64,000 bases of DNA, taken from Mesorhizobium sp. M3A.F.Ca.ET.080.04.2.1. GTDB lineage: Bacteria > Pseudomonadota > Alphaproteobacteria > Rhizobiales > Rhizobiaceae. The notes under the pieces were generated by a model. The model saw only the letters and a program-made list of their open reading frames with translations, was not told the DNA's origin and ran no database searches. Positions 1 through 8,417 of this stretch are shown here, piece by piece (the stretch's first letter is position 1; each line of letters begins with the position of its first letter). The position numbers and the translations under genes were made by a program. The stretch is taken from the NCBI RefSeq assembly GCF_003952525.1, contig NZ_CP034451.1, positions 496,001 through 560,000 on the forward strand, in the 5' to 3' direction.

Positions 1-6
1 CAGCTC

Positions 7-49
7 TTGTTTAATGTTCATGTTTGAACTATTATGTTCATGCTTGAAC
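7..49 (+). promoter_or_regulatory. Promoter overlapped by two palindromic operators
   Basis: A -35-like TTGTTT (7-12) and a -10-like TATTAT (30-35) are separated by exactly 17 bases. GTTCATGTTTGAAC (16-29) fills the spacer, and GTTCATGCTTGAAC (36-49) starts just after the -10. Both are GTTCA-N4-TGAAC palindromes, 20 bp apart and so on the same DNA face. The arrangement suits a dimeric repressor of TetR type; that family assignment is inference. The regulator is not in the window. Confidence 0.5.
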
Positions 50-68
50 GAATGGATGGATCGCCACT

Positions 69-974
69 ATGGCATCATTTGGATTGAAGGTCATCCGGAG
101 CATGTTCGGCGCGGCCGAGCATGTCGCTCCGCGCCTCAGCGGCCGCGCCGCCTTCGAATTGTTCTGCCGCACGCCCAACGTCAAGGCGCTGAGCGATGGC
201 GAGCGCCGCGCGGTCGAGCGCGCCGCCGACTTCATGGCCGAGGCGCGTCATCACCGGCTGAAGACGAGGACCGGTTGCGTGGCGGTGCATGAGTTCCGAC
301 CCGAACCGGGCAGCGGCACCCGGGGCACCGTGCTCGTCATCCATGGCTGGCGCTCGCGCACCGAATACATGCGTGCGCTGATCGAAGGATTTCGCGAGGC
401 GGGCTACAAGGTCGTCTCCCTCGACCTGCCGGGCCACGGCCATTCTCTCGGCCGCCATCTGAACATGGTGAACGCAGTGGACGCCGCGCGGGTCGCCGGC
501 GAATGGTTCGGCCCGTTTGACGCCGCGGTCGGTCATTCCTTCGGCGGCGCAGTGGCTGCCAACGCGGTCGCGGCGTCGGTCAAGGACACCCCGGCGCTCC
601 CGGCCGAAAAGCTGGTCCTGATCGCAGCTCCCAGTTCCCTGCCGGCAATCTTCGACGACTTCAGCCGCAGGCTCAATGTCGGGCCGCGGTCCCGCGTCGC
701 GATGGCCGATCGGGTGAAACATCTGTCGGGGCGGCCGCTCAGCGAATTCACCGGCGACCGCCAACTTGCCGAGGCTCCGGTGCCGACGCTCGTGATCCAC
801 GCGCCGGACGATCGCGAAGTTCACGCCGATCACGCAAAGCGCTATGCCGGCGCCGGCGACCACGTCAGCCTGCACTGGGCCGAGGGGCTTGGCCACCGCC
901 GCATTCTCGCGGATCGGGGCGTGGTCGAGCGCGCCGTCGGCTTCGTGGCGGAGCAATCGGCGCTGCTGCACTGA
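69..974 (+). CDS. Alpha/beta hydrolase
   Basis: A 301-residue soluble alpha/beta-hydrolase fold protein. It has an HGW oxyanion-type motif near residue 92, the nucleophile elbow GHSFGG near residue 156, a DDREV acid region and a GLGHRR histidine near the C terminus, so a complete Ser-Asp-His triad is plausible. The substrate cannot be told; it may be an esterase or lipase. The start is the ATG at 69, with only a weak GGATGGA ribosome site. The gene stands alone behind a promoter overlapped by two palindromic operators, which suggests induction by a small molecule. The next gene is convergent. Confidence 0.85.
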   Translation: MASFGLKVIRSMFGAAEHVAPRLSGRAAFELFCRTPNVKALSDGERRAVERAADFMAEARHHRLKTRTGCVAVHEFRPEPGSGTRGTVLVIHGWRSRTEYMRALIEGFREAGYKVVSLDLPGHGHSLGRHLNMVNAVDAARVAGEWFGPFDAAVGHSFGGAVAANAVAASVKDTPALPAEKLVLIAAPSSLPAIFDDFSRRLNVGPRSRVAMADRVKHLSGRPLSEFTGDRQLAEAPVPTLVIHAPDDREVHADHAKRYAGAGDHVSLHWAEGLGHRRILADRGVVERAVGFVAEQSALLH

Positions 975-981
975 TCCTTGA

Positions 982-1383
982 TCAGCCGTCCTTCTTCTTT
1001 TGGCCTGGCTCGATCGGCAGGCCGGCCGCCTTCCATGCGCTGTATCCGCCCAGAATGTGCCTGACCGGCGTCAGACCCATGTCCTGCGCCGTCTTGGTCG
1101 CCAGCGCCGAACGCCAGCCGCCGGCACAGAAGAAGACGAAGCTCTTCCCCGAGGCGAAGAATGGCTTGTGGTAGGGGCTTTCCGGATCGATCCAGAATTC
1201 GAGCATGCCGCGCGTCACGTGCTTGGCGCCCGGAATCCTGCCGTCGCGCTCGACCTCGCGAGGGTCGCGCAGATCGACGAAGATTGTATCCTCGTCTTCC
1301 AGCAGTCCGGCAGCTTGCTCCGGCGATATGACCTCGATCTCGGCATTCGCCTCGTCGAGAAGCTGGCGATAGCCTTTCTTCAT
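982..1383 (-). CDS. Rhodanese-like domain protein
   Basis: A 133-residue single-domain rhodanese homologue. The active-site loop CAGGWRS puts the persulfide-forming cysteine at residue 86, preceded by the conserved VDLRDPRE strand. These proteins carry sulfur as a cysteine persulfide, but the physiological acceptor is not predictable here. I chose the internal ATG because AGGAAAGG sits just upstream of it; the same frame could extend 15 residues further. No signal peptide is apparent, so it is probably cytoplasmic. It is convergent with the hydrolase at 69-974. Confidence 0.85.
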   Translation of the reverse strand: MKKGYRQLLDEANAEIEVISPEQAAGLLEDEDTIFVDLRDPREVERDGRIPGAKHVTRGMLEFWIDPESPYHKPFFASGKSFVFFCAGGWRSALATKTAQDMGLTPVRHILGGYSAWKAAGLPIEPGQKKKDG

Positions 1384-1573
1384 CGGCCTTTCCTTCCTGG
1401 CCAGTTCTGCAACTTTCGGGGCCAGCATAGCGTTTCAAATCTGTGGCGCCCGAGCCAGTTTCCGTCAACGTCTGGCGCAACGCCGCAAGCATGACGGGAA
1501 ACGAGGATCGTGGACCCGGCCGCAAGAATATGTGCAACCGTTCTGCAACACGGCCGCGGAAATTAATGGAAGC

Positions 1574-1602
1574 TTAACGGAATCGGTATGAATCGGTATA
1601 GT
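1574..1602 (+). promoter_or_regulatory. Candidate promoter with tandem 10-bp repeat as spacer
   Basis: TTAACG (1574-1579) and TATAGT (1597-1602) are 17 bases apart, a good sigma-70-type spacing. The spacer and -10 start contain a perfect direct repeat of GAATCGGTAT (1580-1589 and 1590-1599). It lies about 85 bases upstream of the L,D-transpeptidase start. Confidence 0.45.
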
Positions 1603-1659
1603 TGCGCCTTACATCCGCCATGCGGTGGGCGAGACCGTCTTAGCGGCGCGGGAACGGGA

Positions 1660-1675
1660 ACCGGTTGCAACCGGT
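1660..1675. promoter_or_regulatory. Perfect 16-bp palindrome before the L,D-transpeptidase start
   Basis: ACCGGTTGCAACCGGT is perfectly self-complementary and ends 11 bases before the ATG at 1687. It could be an operator, or an mRNA hairpin next to the weak ribosome site GGGTGA. Neither role is proven by sequence. Confidence 0.4.
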
Positions 1676-1686
1676 GCGGGTGATGC

Positions 1687-3558
1687 ATGAAATTCCTCGG
1701 AAACACGAAAACCTTGTTGCCGATCGCGCTCGCCGCGACGTTGACCCTCGGCCAGTCTCCAGCGAGCGCGCAAGGGCTGTTCGATATGCTCTTCGGCGGC
1801 GGCATACGGCACAACCCCCAAGGTGAATTTCCGCCGCCACCGAAGTCCCGCAAGATGCTGCCAAGCGCTGGGGGCGGCGCCAGAATCAGCAGCCCGAGCT
1901 ACTATACCTACAAGGCCGACCGGCTTGTGCGCGTCGACTTCAAGCCTTTGATCGCGGCGCCGCAGCCTGCCACCGCGCAAGACGCCGCCTATGTGCCGTC
2001 GGTCGACGGCGGGGCGTTCCGCGACGCCATGGCCAGCCTGGGCGATTATGAACTCTTCGCCGAGCCCGATGTTGCCAAGGCATTGATCGCCTACTACTCG
2101 GCCAATCCCGATTTCATCTGGGTGACGGAAAACGCACCCAACAGCCGAGCGCAGGATGCCGTACGGGTGCTCGGCGAGGCGGCGAGCTATGGTTTGACGC
2201 CAGCGGACTATTCCGTCGACATTCCGGCGGCCACCACTTCCGCTTTTCCCCAGGAGCGGATGAAGGAACTGGTCCGCTTCGAAATGGCGCTGTCGGCGCG
2301 CGTGCTGCGCTATGCTCATGACGCGCAGAGCGGCCGCGTCGACCCCAACCGCATGACCGGCTATTACGATTTCCCCGCCAAGCCGCTCGATCTTGAAAGC
2401 GTGCTGAAGACGCTGGCGCACACGCAGGAGGTGCGCACGTATCTCGAATCGCGGCACCCGCAAAATCCGGAATACCAGGCGCTTCGTGTCGAACTGGAGT
2501 CGCTCCAGGCAAGCGAGGAGAACGAGATCGTCGTCGATCCCAAGCTGCTGCTGAAGCCGGGCGAAACCAGCCCGGAACTGCCCAAGCTGCTGACGCTTAT
2601 CGCCCGCAATCTCGATGACGAGATGGGCGGCGCCTATGGCGAGATCCTCGCTCGGCTCGGCAAGAGCGAAATCTACGATCCTGAGTTGGTGCCGGTGATC
2701 AAGGCGGTGCAGCAACGGGCCGGCATGAAGGGCGACGGCGTCATAGGCCCCCGCACGGTGGCTTCGCTTGCGGGCACATCCAAGGCCGACAGGATCGAGA
2801 AAGTGAAGGTGGCGCTCGAGGAACTGCGCTGGCTCCCTTCCGACCTCGGCAGCCCACGCGTCTTCATCAACCAGCCTGCCTTCACCGCGAGCTATATCGA
2901 CAATGGCGAGGAAAAGCTGAAGACCCGCGTGGTCGTCGGCAAGGTCACCAACCAGACCGCCTTCTTCTACAATCAGATCAAGCAGGTCGATTTCCACCCC
3001 TATTGGGGCGTGCCGCAGTCGATCATCGTCAATGAGATGCTGCCGCGGTTGCGCAACGATCCCGGCTATCTCGACCGCGCCGGATATGAAGTGACCGATT
3101 CGAGCGGCCAGCGAATCCCTTCGGCCGCGGTCGACTGGGGCGCTTACGGCGCCAAGGTTCCATTCAGCGTGCGCCAGCAGCCGAGCGAAGCCAATGCGCT
3201 GGGCGAACTGAAGATACTGTTCCCCAACAAGCACGCCATCTACATGCATGACACGCCGCAGAAGTCGTTCTTCCAGCGCGACATGCGCGCGCTGAGCCAT
3301 GGCTGCATTCGCCTGCAGGATCCGCGCGGCATGGCGGCCGCGGTGCTCGGCACTTCGGTCGATTATGTCGCCGAAAAGCTGAAGCACGGCCATTCGACCG
3401 AGAATGTGACGCGGGTGATCCCGGTCTACGTGGCGTATTTCACCGCATGGCCGGACATGAAGGGCAAGGTCGAGTATTTCGACGACGTGTACGACCGCGA
3501 CACGCGGTTGATGCAGGCGCTGGAAGCTACCGAAGCGGTGCGCTCGCCGTCATCCTGA
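1687..3558 (+). CDS. Secreted L,D-transpeptidase (YcbB/YkuD family)
   Basis: A 623-residue envelope enzyme expected to make 3-3 peptidoglycan cross-links or attach proteins to peptidoglycan. It begins with a signal peptide (hydrophobic LLPIALAATLTL, cleavage near SASAQ). A peptidoglycan-binding repeat (MKGDGVIGPRTVASL) lies near residues 345-360. The YkuD catalytic domain follows, with the signature SHGCIRLQDP giving His538 and the nucleophile Cys540. The length and order (scaffold, binding domain, catalytic domain) match the long YcbB/LdtD type rather than the short ErfK type. It is monocistronic, with its own candidate promoter and a palindrome before the start. Confidence 0.92.
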   Translation: MKFLGNTKTLLPIALAATLTLGQSPASAQGLFDMLFGGGIRHNPQGEFPPPPKSRKMLPSAGGGARISSPSYYTYKADRLVRVDFKPLIAAPQPATAQDAAYVPSVDGGAFRDAMASLGDYELFAEPDVAKALIAYYSANPDFIWVTENAPNSRAQDAVRVLGEAASYGLTPADYSVDIPAATTSAFPQERMKELVRFEMALSARVLRYAHDAQSGRVDPNRMTGYYDFPAKPLDLESVLKTLAHTQEVRTYLESRHPQNPEYQALRVELESLQASEENEIVVDPKLLLKPGETSPELPKLLTLIARNLDDEMGGAYGEILARLGKSEIYDPELVPVIKAVQQRAGMKGDGVIGPRTVASLAGTSKADRIEKVKVALEELRWLPSDLGSPRVFINQPAFTASYIDNGEEKLKTRVVVGKVTNQTAFFYNQIKQVDFHPYWGVPQSIIVNEMLPRLRNDPGYLDRAGYEVTDSSGQRIPSAAVDWGAYGAKVPFSVRQQPSEANALGELKILFPNKHAIYMHDTPQKSFFQRDMRALSHGCIRLQDPRGMAAAVLGTSVDYVAEKLKHGHSTENVTRVIPVYVAYFTAWPDMKGKVEYFDDVYDRDTRLMQALEATEAVRSPSS

Positions 3559-3630
3559 GGCAGTTTGTTTTCACGCAGTTCGGGACGGCGAGGCCGCAGA
3601 GCCTGACCGTCTCGCACTTCCTGGAATGCT

Positions 3631-4089
3631 TCAGACGGGCGGACGGCGGAAGCCGGCGTCGCGCCCGGCGATCAGCCAGTAGACCAGGCCGGCGACCAGA
3701 CCCGCTGCGGCGATGATGCCGATGTCGGCCCATCGCTCCGGCTCGTCCGGAGCGCCGGGCCACAGCATTAGGAAGCCGGCGGCTGCAGCGGCGGCTCCGA
3801 ACAGCATGTGCAGCCAGAAATTCCTCAGCGAAAAGAACTCCGCGATCAGCGCAAAGACCAGCGTCTGGGCGCCGGTGACCACGATCGTCAGGAAATAGAC
3901 AAAGATGCCGAGCGGCGGTACGACCAGCACCATGATCGGTGTCACGCCCATCAGGTCGAAATAGGCTGGCGCGTTGGGGAGCGCGCTCAAGACCGCGTAG
4001 ATTGCGACAATCGCGATCAGGCCGGCCAATACCGCAACCAGATAGCCGGCAAGCGCCATCAGAATCCGCTTCAGGACATAGCCGACCAT
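3631..4089 (-). CDS. Hypothetical four-helix membrane protein
   Basis: A 152-residue protein made largely of hydrophobic helices: about residues 9-35, 48-75, 90-108 and 122-140. The N terminus is short and basic (MVGYVLKRIL) and the C terminus ends RDAGFRRPPV. I recognise no catalytic motif or family. It is convergent with the L,D-transpeptidase and divergent from the small membrane protein at 4283, and no operon partner is visible. Codon and base composition resemble its neighbours. Function unknown. Confidence 0.65.
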   Translation of the reverse strand: MVGYVLKRILMALAGYLVAVLAGLIAIVAIYAVLSALPNAPAYFDLMGVTPIMVLVVPPLGIFVYFLTIVVTGAQTLVFALIAEFFSLRNFWLHMLFGAAAAAAGFLMLWPGAPDEPERWADIGIIAAAGLVAGLVYWLIAGRDAGFRRPPV

Positions 4090-4282
4090 TTGCCCTGCAC
4101 CCCCGTGCCCGCAATCGTGGCGCGCAGTCAGCCATCAAAGCTGTAGCGATGCAAGAGCCGGCGGGCAGGCTCTGCCCATAGCGGATTCAAGCTCCGTTTC
4201 GCCCTGCGGAGGCCCGATGTACAGCGAACCCGGGCTGGCTTAGTGTCGATCGGCTGCGACAATTGCCGCGAGGGAGGCGACG

Positions 4283-4639
4283 TTGGACAAACAGGATCCG
4301 CGGGAAGACCTGATCGAGCCGGTTTTTCGCAACGGCACGGTCACCACGGTCGGCATCCTGCTGGCGTTCTCGTTGGGCTTCATCACCCATTGGGCCGCCA
4401 ATCCGATTCCATGGCAGAGCTATCATCTGATCGCCGTGCTGCCGATCCTGGGCGGCATTGCGCTGCAGATGCGGTCGCTGGCCATGCTGCTCGACATCCA
4501 GTCGCTGCAGCGCAGTATTTACGCGCGAGCCAGCCGAATCTTCATCGCCGGCCTTATCTTCACCGCATGCGGCGTCGGACTGGCAATCCTGCTCGATTTC
4601 TTCGACATAGCGGCAAAGAGCGCGCTGCCTGGCGCATGA
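4283..4639 (+). CDS. Small three-helix membrane protein, TTG start
   Basis: A 118-residue protein with hydrophobic segments near residues 20-38, 46-64 and 84-105, and a charged N terminus (MDKQDPREDLIEP). The start is TTG, supported by GGGAGG six bases upstream; no ATG fits the frame. The spacing of charged and hydrophobic stretches looks like a real membrane protein rather than a shadow frame, but I cannot name a family. It sits between two minus-strand genes and appears monocistronic. Function unknown. Confidence 0.6.
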   Translation: MDKQDPREDLIEPVFRNGTVTTVGILLAFSLGFITHWAANPIPWQSYHLIAVLPILGGIALQMRSLAMLLDIQSLQRSIYARASRIFIAGLIFTACGVGLAILLDFFDIAAKSALPGA

Positions 4640-4671
4640 CCGCGAGAAGTCGCGGCGCGATTTTCTCTTGA

Positions 4672-5505
4672 TCAGTTCACCGCGGGCGCCATCCCGACCC
4701 CGCCGATCATCTTGGTCACCTCGGCCGCGGCGTCACGAACCAGCGGGCCAATCTCGGCCAGGCGCTCCGGCGTCACCCGCACCGTCGGACCGGAGACTGA
4801 AACACCGCCGATCGGCTCGCCGAACTCATTGAAGATGGCAGCGGCCACACAGCGCATGCCGGGGTGGCGCTCCTCGTCGTCGACCGACCAGCCGCGATGC
4901 TTGATGGCTGCCAGATCGTGGGCCAACGCAGAGATGTCGGAGAGGGTCTTGTCGGTGTAGCGCTGCAGACCGGCCTTGCGCAGGATGGCGGCAACCCGCT
5001 CTGGTTCGAGATGCGCCAGCACCGCCTTGCCGATGCCGGAAGCGTGGAAGGAACTGCGCGTGCCGGGCCGGAAGAAGGCGCGGATCGCCTGATGTGTCTC
5101 GACCTGGCTGACGAAAACCACACAATCGTCCTCGGCGACGCCGAGGTTGGCGGTCTCTCCGGTCTTCTCCATCAATTCCTGCATGACGATGCGGGCGCGG
5201 TCGACCAGCTTGCGGCTGCGCAGGAAGGCAGCACCCATACGGTAGGTTTCGACGCCGATCGCCCAGAGCTGCTCCGTCGAGTCGAACTCGACCATGCCGT
5301 GGTTCTCGAGCGTCGTCAGCATGCGGTAGGCGGTGGACGCGGCAATTCCGCTTCGCGCCGCGACTTCGCTCAGCGACAGGCCGCTGGCTTCGGCGACGAT
5401 CGCCAGGATGCGCAATGCGCGGTCCAGCGACTGCACCGAGGCTGTCTCCGACGGGCCGTTGAAGGCGCGCGGCCGGCCGCGCTGGCGCTTTTCTGTCGTT
5501 TCCAT
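4672..5505 (-). CDS. IclR-family transcriptional regulator
   Basis: A 277-residue regulator. A basic N terminus (RQRGRPRAF) precedes an IclR-type winged helix-turn-helix (residues about 25-90, with LSEVAARSGIAASTAYRML). The C-terminal effector domain includes RPGTRSSFHASGIGKAVLA and GMRCVAAAIF. The open frame extends upstream, but the ATG at 5505 is preceded by GAGG at a good distance and gives the usual family length. It is divergent from gcl-hyi-glxR and so probably their regulator; in E. coli the comparable regulator is AllR, which responds to glyoxylate. The effector here is inferred from context only. Confidence 0.92.
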   Translation of the reverse strand: METTEKRQRGRPRAFNGPSETASVQSLDRALRILAIVAEASGLSLSEVAARSGIAASTAYRMLTTLENHGMVEFDSTEQLWAIGVETYRMGAAFLRSRKLVDRARIVMQELMEKTGETANLGVAEDDCVVFVSQVETHQAIRAFFRPGTRSSFHASGIGKAVLAHLEPERVAAILRKAGLQRYTDKTLSDISALAHDLAAIKHRGWSVDDEERHPGMRCVAAAIFNEFGEPIGGVSVSGPTVRVTPERLAEIGPLVRDAAAEVTKMIGGVGMAPAVN

Positions 5506-5539
5506 GGCTCGCATCCTCTGCAACCCCTCACGCACGTAA

Positions 5540-5634
5540 TGAAAAATTTTTTCACCCAATTTGCAACGGGAATATCTGGAAAACGAAAAGGGAAGTGAAA
5601 TCAGCGAATAAGCAGAGTTTTCTATAAATGAAAA
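5540..5634. promoter_or_regulatory. AT-rich divergent control region of the IclR gene and gcl
   Basis: This short interval is strikingly AT-rich compared with its surroundings. It contains a near-palindrome TGAAAAATTTTTTCA (5540-5554) and TTTTCTATAAATGAAAA (5618-5634), whose TTTTC/GAAAA arms flank a TATAAAT core. Both look like binding sites for a dimeric regulator, plausibly the adjacent IclR protein. Assignment is by position. Confidence 0.4.
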
Positions 5635-5710
5635 AATATTCTGAAAAAATTGAAAAATCAAAACCGCGCTGGCATCCTCAAGCCAACCAACAAATTTGTG
5701 GAGGTTGGAA

Positions 5711-7492
5711 ATGGCCAGGATGCGCGCTGTCGACGCTGCGGTTCTCGTTCTCGAAAAGGAAGGCACCACCAATGCCTTTGGCGTGCCGGGGGCGGCGATC
5801 AATCCGCTTTATTCGGCGTTGAAGGCGAGGGGCACGATCCGCCATGTTCTTGCCCGCCATGTTGAAGGCGCCTCGCACATGGCCGAGGGCTTCACGCGGG
5901 CCAAGGCCGGCAATATCGGGCTCTGCCTCGGCACATCCGGCCCGGCAGGAACCGACATGATCACCGGGCTCTATTCGGCATCGGCGGATTCCATTCCGAT
6001 CCTCTGCATCACCGGGCAGGCCCCGCGCGCGCGCCTCACCAAGGAGGATTTCCAGGCCGTGGACATCGCCGCGATCGCCTCGCCCGTCGCCAAATGGGCG
6101 GTGACCGTCATGGAGCCGTATCTGGTGCCGATGGCGTTGCAAAAAGCGTTTCACCTGATGCGATCCTCGCGTCCTGGTCCGGTGCTGATCGATCTGCCGG
6201 TCGACGTGCAACTAGCCGAGATCGAGTTCGACATCGATGCCTACGAGCCGCTGGCCCCGTTCAAGCCGGCCATGACGCGCGCGCAGGCCGAGAAGGCGCT
6301 CTCGATGCTGAACGAGGCGCAAAAGCCGCTGATCGTCGCCGGCGGCGGCATCATCAACGCCGACGCATCAGACCTGTTGATCGAGTTTGCCGAGATCACC
6401 GGCGTGCCGGTCATCCCGACGCTGATGGGCTGGGGAGCAATTCCCGACGACCACCGCCTGATGGCCGGCATGTGCGGCCTGCAGACATCGCACCGCTATG
6501 GCAACGCGACAATGCTTGAAGCCGATTTCGTCTTCGGCATCGGCAACCGCTGGGCGAACCGCCACACCGGATCCGTCGACGTCTACACCAAGGATAAGAA
6601 GTTCATCCATGTCGACATCGAGCCCACCCAGATCGGCCGCGTCTTCGCGCCGGATCTCGGTATCGTCTCGGACGCCGGCGCGGCGTTGAAGATGCTGCTC
6701 GATGTCGCCACAGAATGGCGCATGGCGGGCAAGCTCCGTGACTGGTCAGGCTGGGCGAAGGAATGCCAGCAGCGCAAAAAGACGATGAAGCGCAAGACGC
6801 ATTTCGAGCAGGTGCCGCTGAAGCCGCAACGCATTTACGAGGAGATGAACAAGGCCTTTGCCCGCGACACCACCTACGTCACCACGATCGGCCTATCGCA
6901 GATCGCCGGCGCGCAGTTCCTGCATGTCTACAAGCCGCGCAACTGGATCAATTGCGGTCAGGCCGGCCCGCTCGGCTGGACGCTGCCGGCGGCACTCGGC
7001 GTGCGCGCCGCCGATCCGGATCGGGACATCGTCGCGCTCTCGGGCGACTATGATTTTCAGTTCATGATCGAGGAACTGGCCGTCGGCGCACAGCACAGAC
7101 TGCCCTACATCCACGTCGTCGTGAACAACGCCTATCTCGGCCTGATCCGCCAGGCGCAGCGCGGCTTTGCGATGGACTATGAGGTGAGCCTTGCCTTCGA
7201 GAACGTCAATCGCGCCAACGATCCCGAGGCCGGCTACGGCGTCGACCATGTTGCCGTCGCCGAGGCGATGGGCTGCAAGGCGGTGCGCGTGCGCAAGCCG
7301 CAAGAGTTCGCCGGCGCGTTCAAGGAAGCGCAGCGGCTGATGAGGGAGCACCAGGTTCCGGTCGTTCTCGAGTTCATCCTGGAACGCGTCACCAACATTT
7401 CCATGGGCACGGAAATCGACAAGATCACCGAATTCGAGGAGCTTGCCGAGAGCAACGAGGACGCGCCGACCGCCATTGTGATGCTGGACTAG
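5711..7492 (+). CDS. gcl: Glyoxylate carboligase (tartronate-semialdehyde synthase)
   Basis: A 593-residue ThDP-, Mg- and FAD-dependent enzyme that joins two glyoxylate to give tartronate semialdehyde and CO2. The length equals the E. coli enzyme as I recall it. The N-terminal region ([36 protein letters not shown]) is nearly superimposable on it. Val51 stands where other ThDP enzymes have the activating glutamate, a known mark of Gcl. The C-terminal ThDP motif is present ([15 protein letters not shown], then NNAYLG). The ATG at 5711 has GGAGG six bases before it; an in-frame TTG upstream is less likely. First gene of a three-gene cassette. Confidence 0.97.
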   Translation: MARMRAVDAAVLVLEKEGTTNAFGVPGAAINPLYSALKARGTIRHVLARHVEGASHMAEGFTRAKAGNIGLCLGTSGPAGTDMITGLYSASADSIPILCITGQAPRARLTKEDFQAVDIAAIASPVAKWAVTVMEPYLVPMALQKAFHLMRSSRPGPVLIDLPVDVQLAEIEFDIDAYEPLAPFKPAMTRAQAEKALSMLNEAQKPLIVAGGGIINADASDLLIEFAEITGVPVIPTLMGWGAIPDDHRLMAGMCGLQTSHRYGNATMLEADFVFGIGNRWANRHTGSVDVYTKDKKFIHVDIEPTQIGRVFAPDLGIVSDAGAALKMLLDVATEWRMAGKLRDWSGWAKECQQRKKTMKRKTHFEQVPLKPQRIYEEMNKAFARDTTYVTTIGLSQIAGAQFLHVYKPRNWINCGQAGPLGWTLPAALGVRAADPDRDIVALSGDYDFQFMIEELAVGAQHRLPYIHVVVNNAYLGLIRQAQRGFAMDYEVSLAFENVNRANDPEAGYGVDHVAVAEAMGCKAVRVRKPQEFAGAFKEAQRLMREHQVPVVLEFILERVTNISMGTEIDKITEFEELAESNEDAPTAIVMLD

Positions 7493-7518
7493 GGCATAGC
7501 GGAAGAAGGAGGAAAAGA

Positions 7519-8316
7519 ATGCCGCGTTTTTCAGCCAATCTGTCGATGCTCTTTGGCGAGCATGAGTTCCTCGACCGCTTCGACGCTGCGGCCGGCGCCG
7601 GCTTCAAGGGTGTCGAGTATATCGGGCCTTACGACCACGCGCCGGATGTCGTTGCCGCGCGGCTCAAGAAGAACGGCTTGACGCAGGTCCTCTTCAACCT
7701 GCCGGCGGGCGACTGGGGGAAGGGCGAGCGCGGCATCGCGGTGCTGCCTGACCGGGTGCCGGAATTCCGCCAAGGCGTCGCCAAGGCGATCACCTATGCG
7801 CATGCGCTCGGCTGCGAGCAGATCAACTGCCTTGCCGGTATCGCGCCGCAGGGGGCGGACCGCACTGTTTTGGAAAATGTCTTTGCCGAGAACCTCGCCT
7901 TCGCGGCCGAGAAGTTGGAGCAGGCCGGGATCAGGCTGCTGATCGAGCCGATCAACACACGCGACATTCCGGGTTTCTTCCTGAACTACAGCGACCAGGC
8001 GCTGGCGCTGATCGAGCGCGTCGGCTCGAAAAACCTGTTCCTGCAATACGACATCTATCACATGCAGGTCATGGAGGGGGATCTCGCCCGGACCATCGAG
8101 GCAAACCTCGGCCGCATCGCGCATATCCAGCTTGCGGACAATCCCGGCCGTCACGAGCCGGGGACGGGCGAGATCAATTATCCTTTCCTCTACGAGCACA
8201 TCGACCGCCTCGGCTATTCCGGCTGGGTCGGCGCCGAATACAAGCCGAAGGCCGGGACGGAGGCGGGGCTGGGATGGTTCCGGCGATTCGCAGGGCAGGG
8301 AAGCGCCGCGGCTTAG
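7519..8316 (+). CDS. hyi: Hydroxypyruvate isomerase
   Basis: A 265-residue TIM-barrel enzyme of the xylose-isomerase-like superfamily that interconverts hydroxypyruvate and tartronate semialdehyde. Metal-site residues are visible in LLIEPINTRDIPGF, QYDIYHMQVMEGD, HIQLADNPGRHEPGTGEINY and GAEYKP. It starts 26 bases after gcl with an AGGAGG site. The length matches the usual roughly 260 residues. The gene order gcl-hyi-reductase is the classical glyoxylate-to-glycerate arrangement. Confidence 0.95.
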   Translation: MPRFSANLSMLFGEHEFLDRFDAAAGAGFKGVEYIGPYDHAPDVVAARLKKNGLTQVLFNLPAGDWGKGERGIAVLPDRVPEFRQGVAKAITYAHALGCEQINCLAGIAPQGADRTVLENVFAENLAFAAEKLEQAGIRLLIEPINTRDIPGFFLNYSDQALALIERVGSKNLFLQYDIYHMQVMEGDLARTIEANLGRIAHIQLADNPGRHEPGTGEINYPFLYEHIDRLGYSGWVGAEYKPKAGTEAGLGWFRRFAGQGSAAA

Positions 8317-8347
8317 CAGCTTCGCAATTGAACTCGGCGTTCCTTCG

Positions 8348-8383
8348 CGCCCCCCTCTGTCCTGCCGGCCAGAGGGGGGCGCC
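8348..8383. repeat. Intergenic hairpin between hyi and glxR
   Basis: GCGCCCCCTCTG (8348-8359) pairs with CAGAGGGGGGCGC (8370-8382) apart from one bulged G, around a TCCTGCCGGC loop. It resembles CCCCCTCTG-type intergenic palindromes that I recall from Mesorhizobium. Without a T tract it is unlikely to terminate transcription, but it may modulate expression or mRNA decay inside the operon. Confidence 0.55.
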
Positions 8384-8417
8384 GTAGAACGCGGCCTAAC
8401 AAAGGACGGAGATACAC

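Noticed and set aside
5506..5802. N-terminal extension of the IclR regulator
   Set aside because: The extra 99 codons cross the AT-rich divergent promoter region and overlap the start of gcl. The ATG at 5505 has a ribosome site and gives the normal family length.
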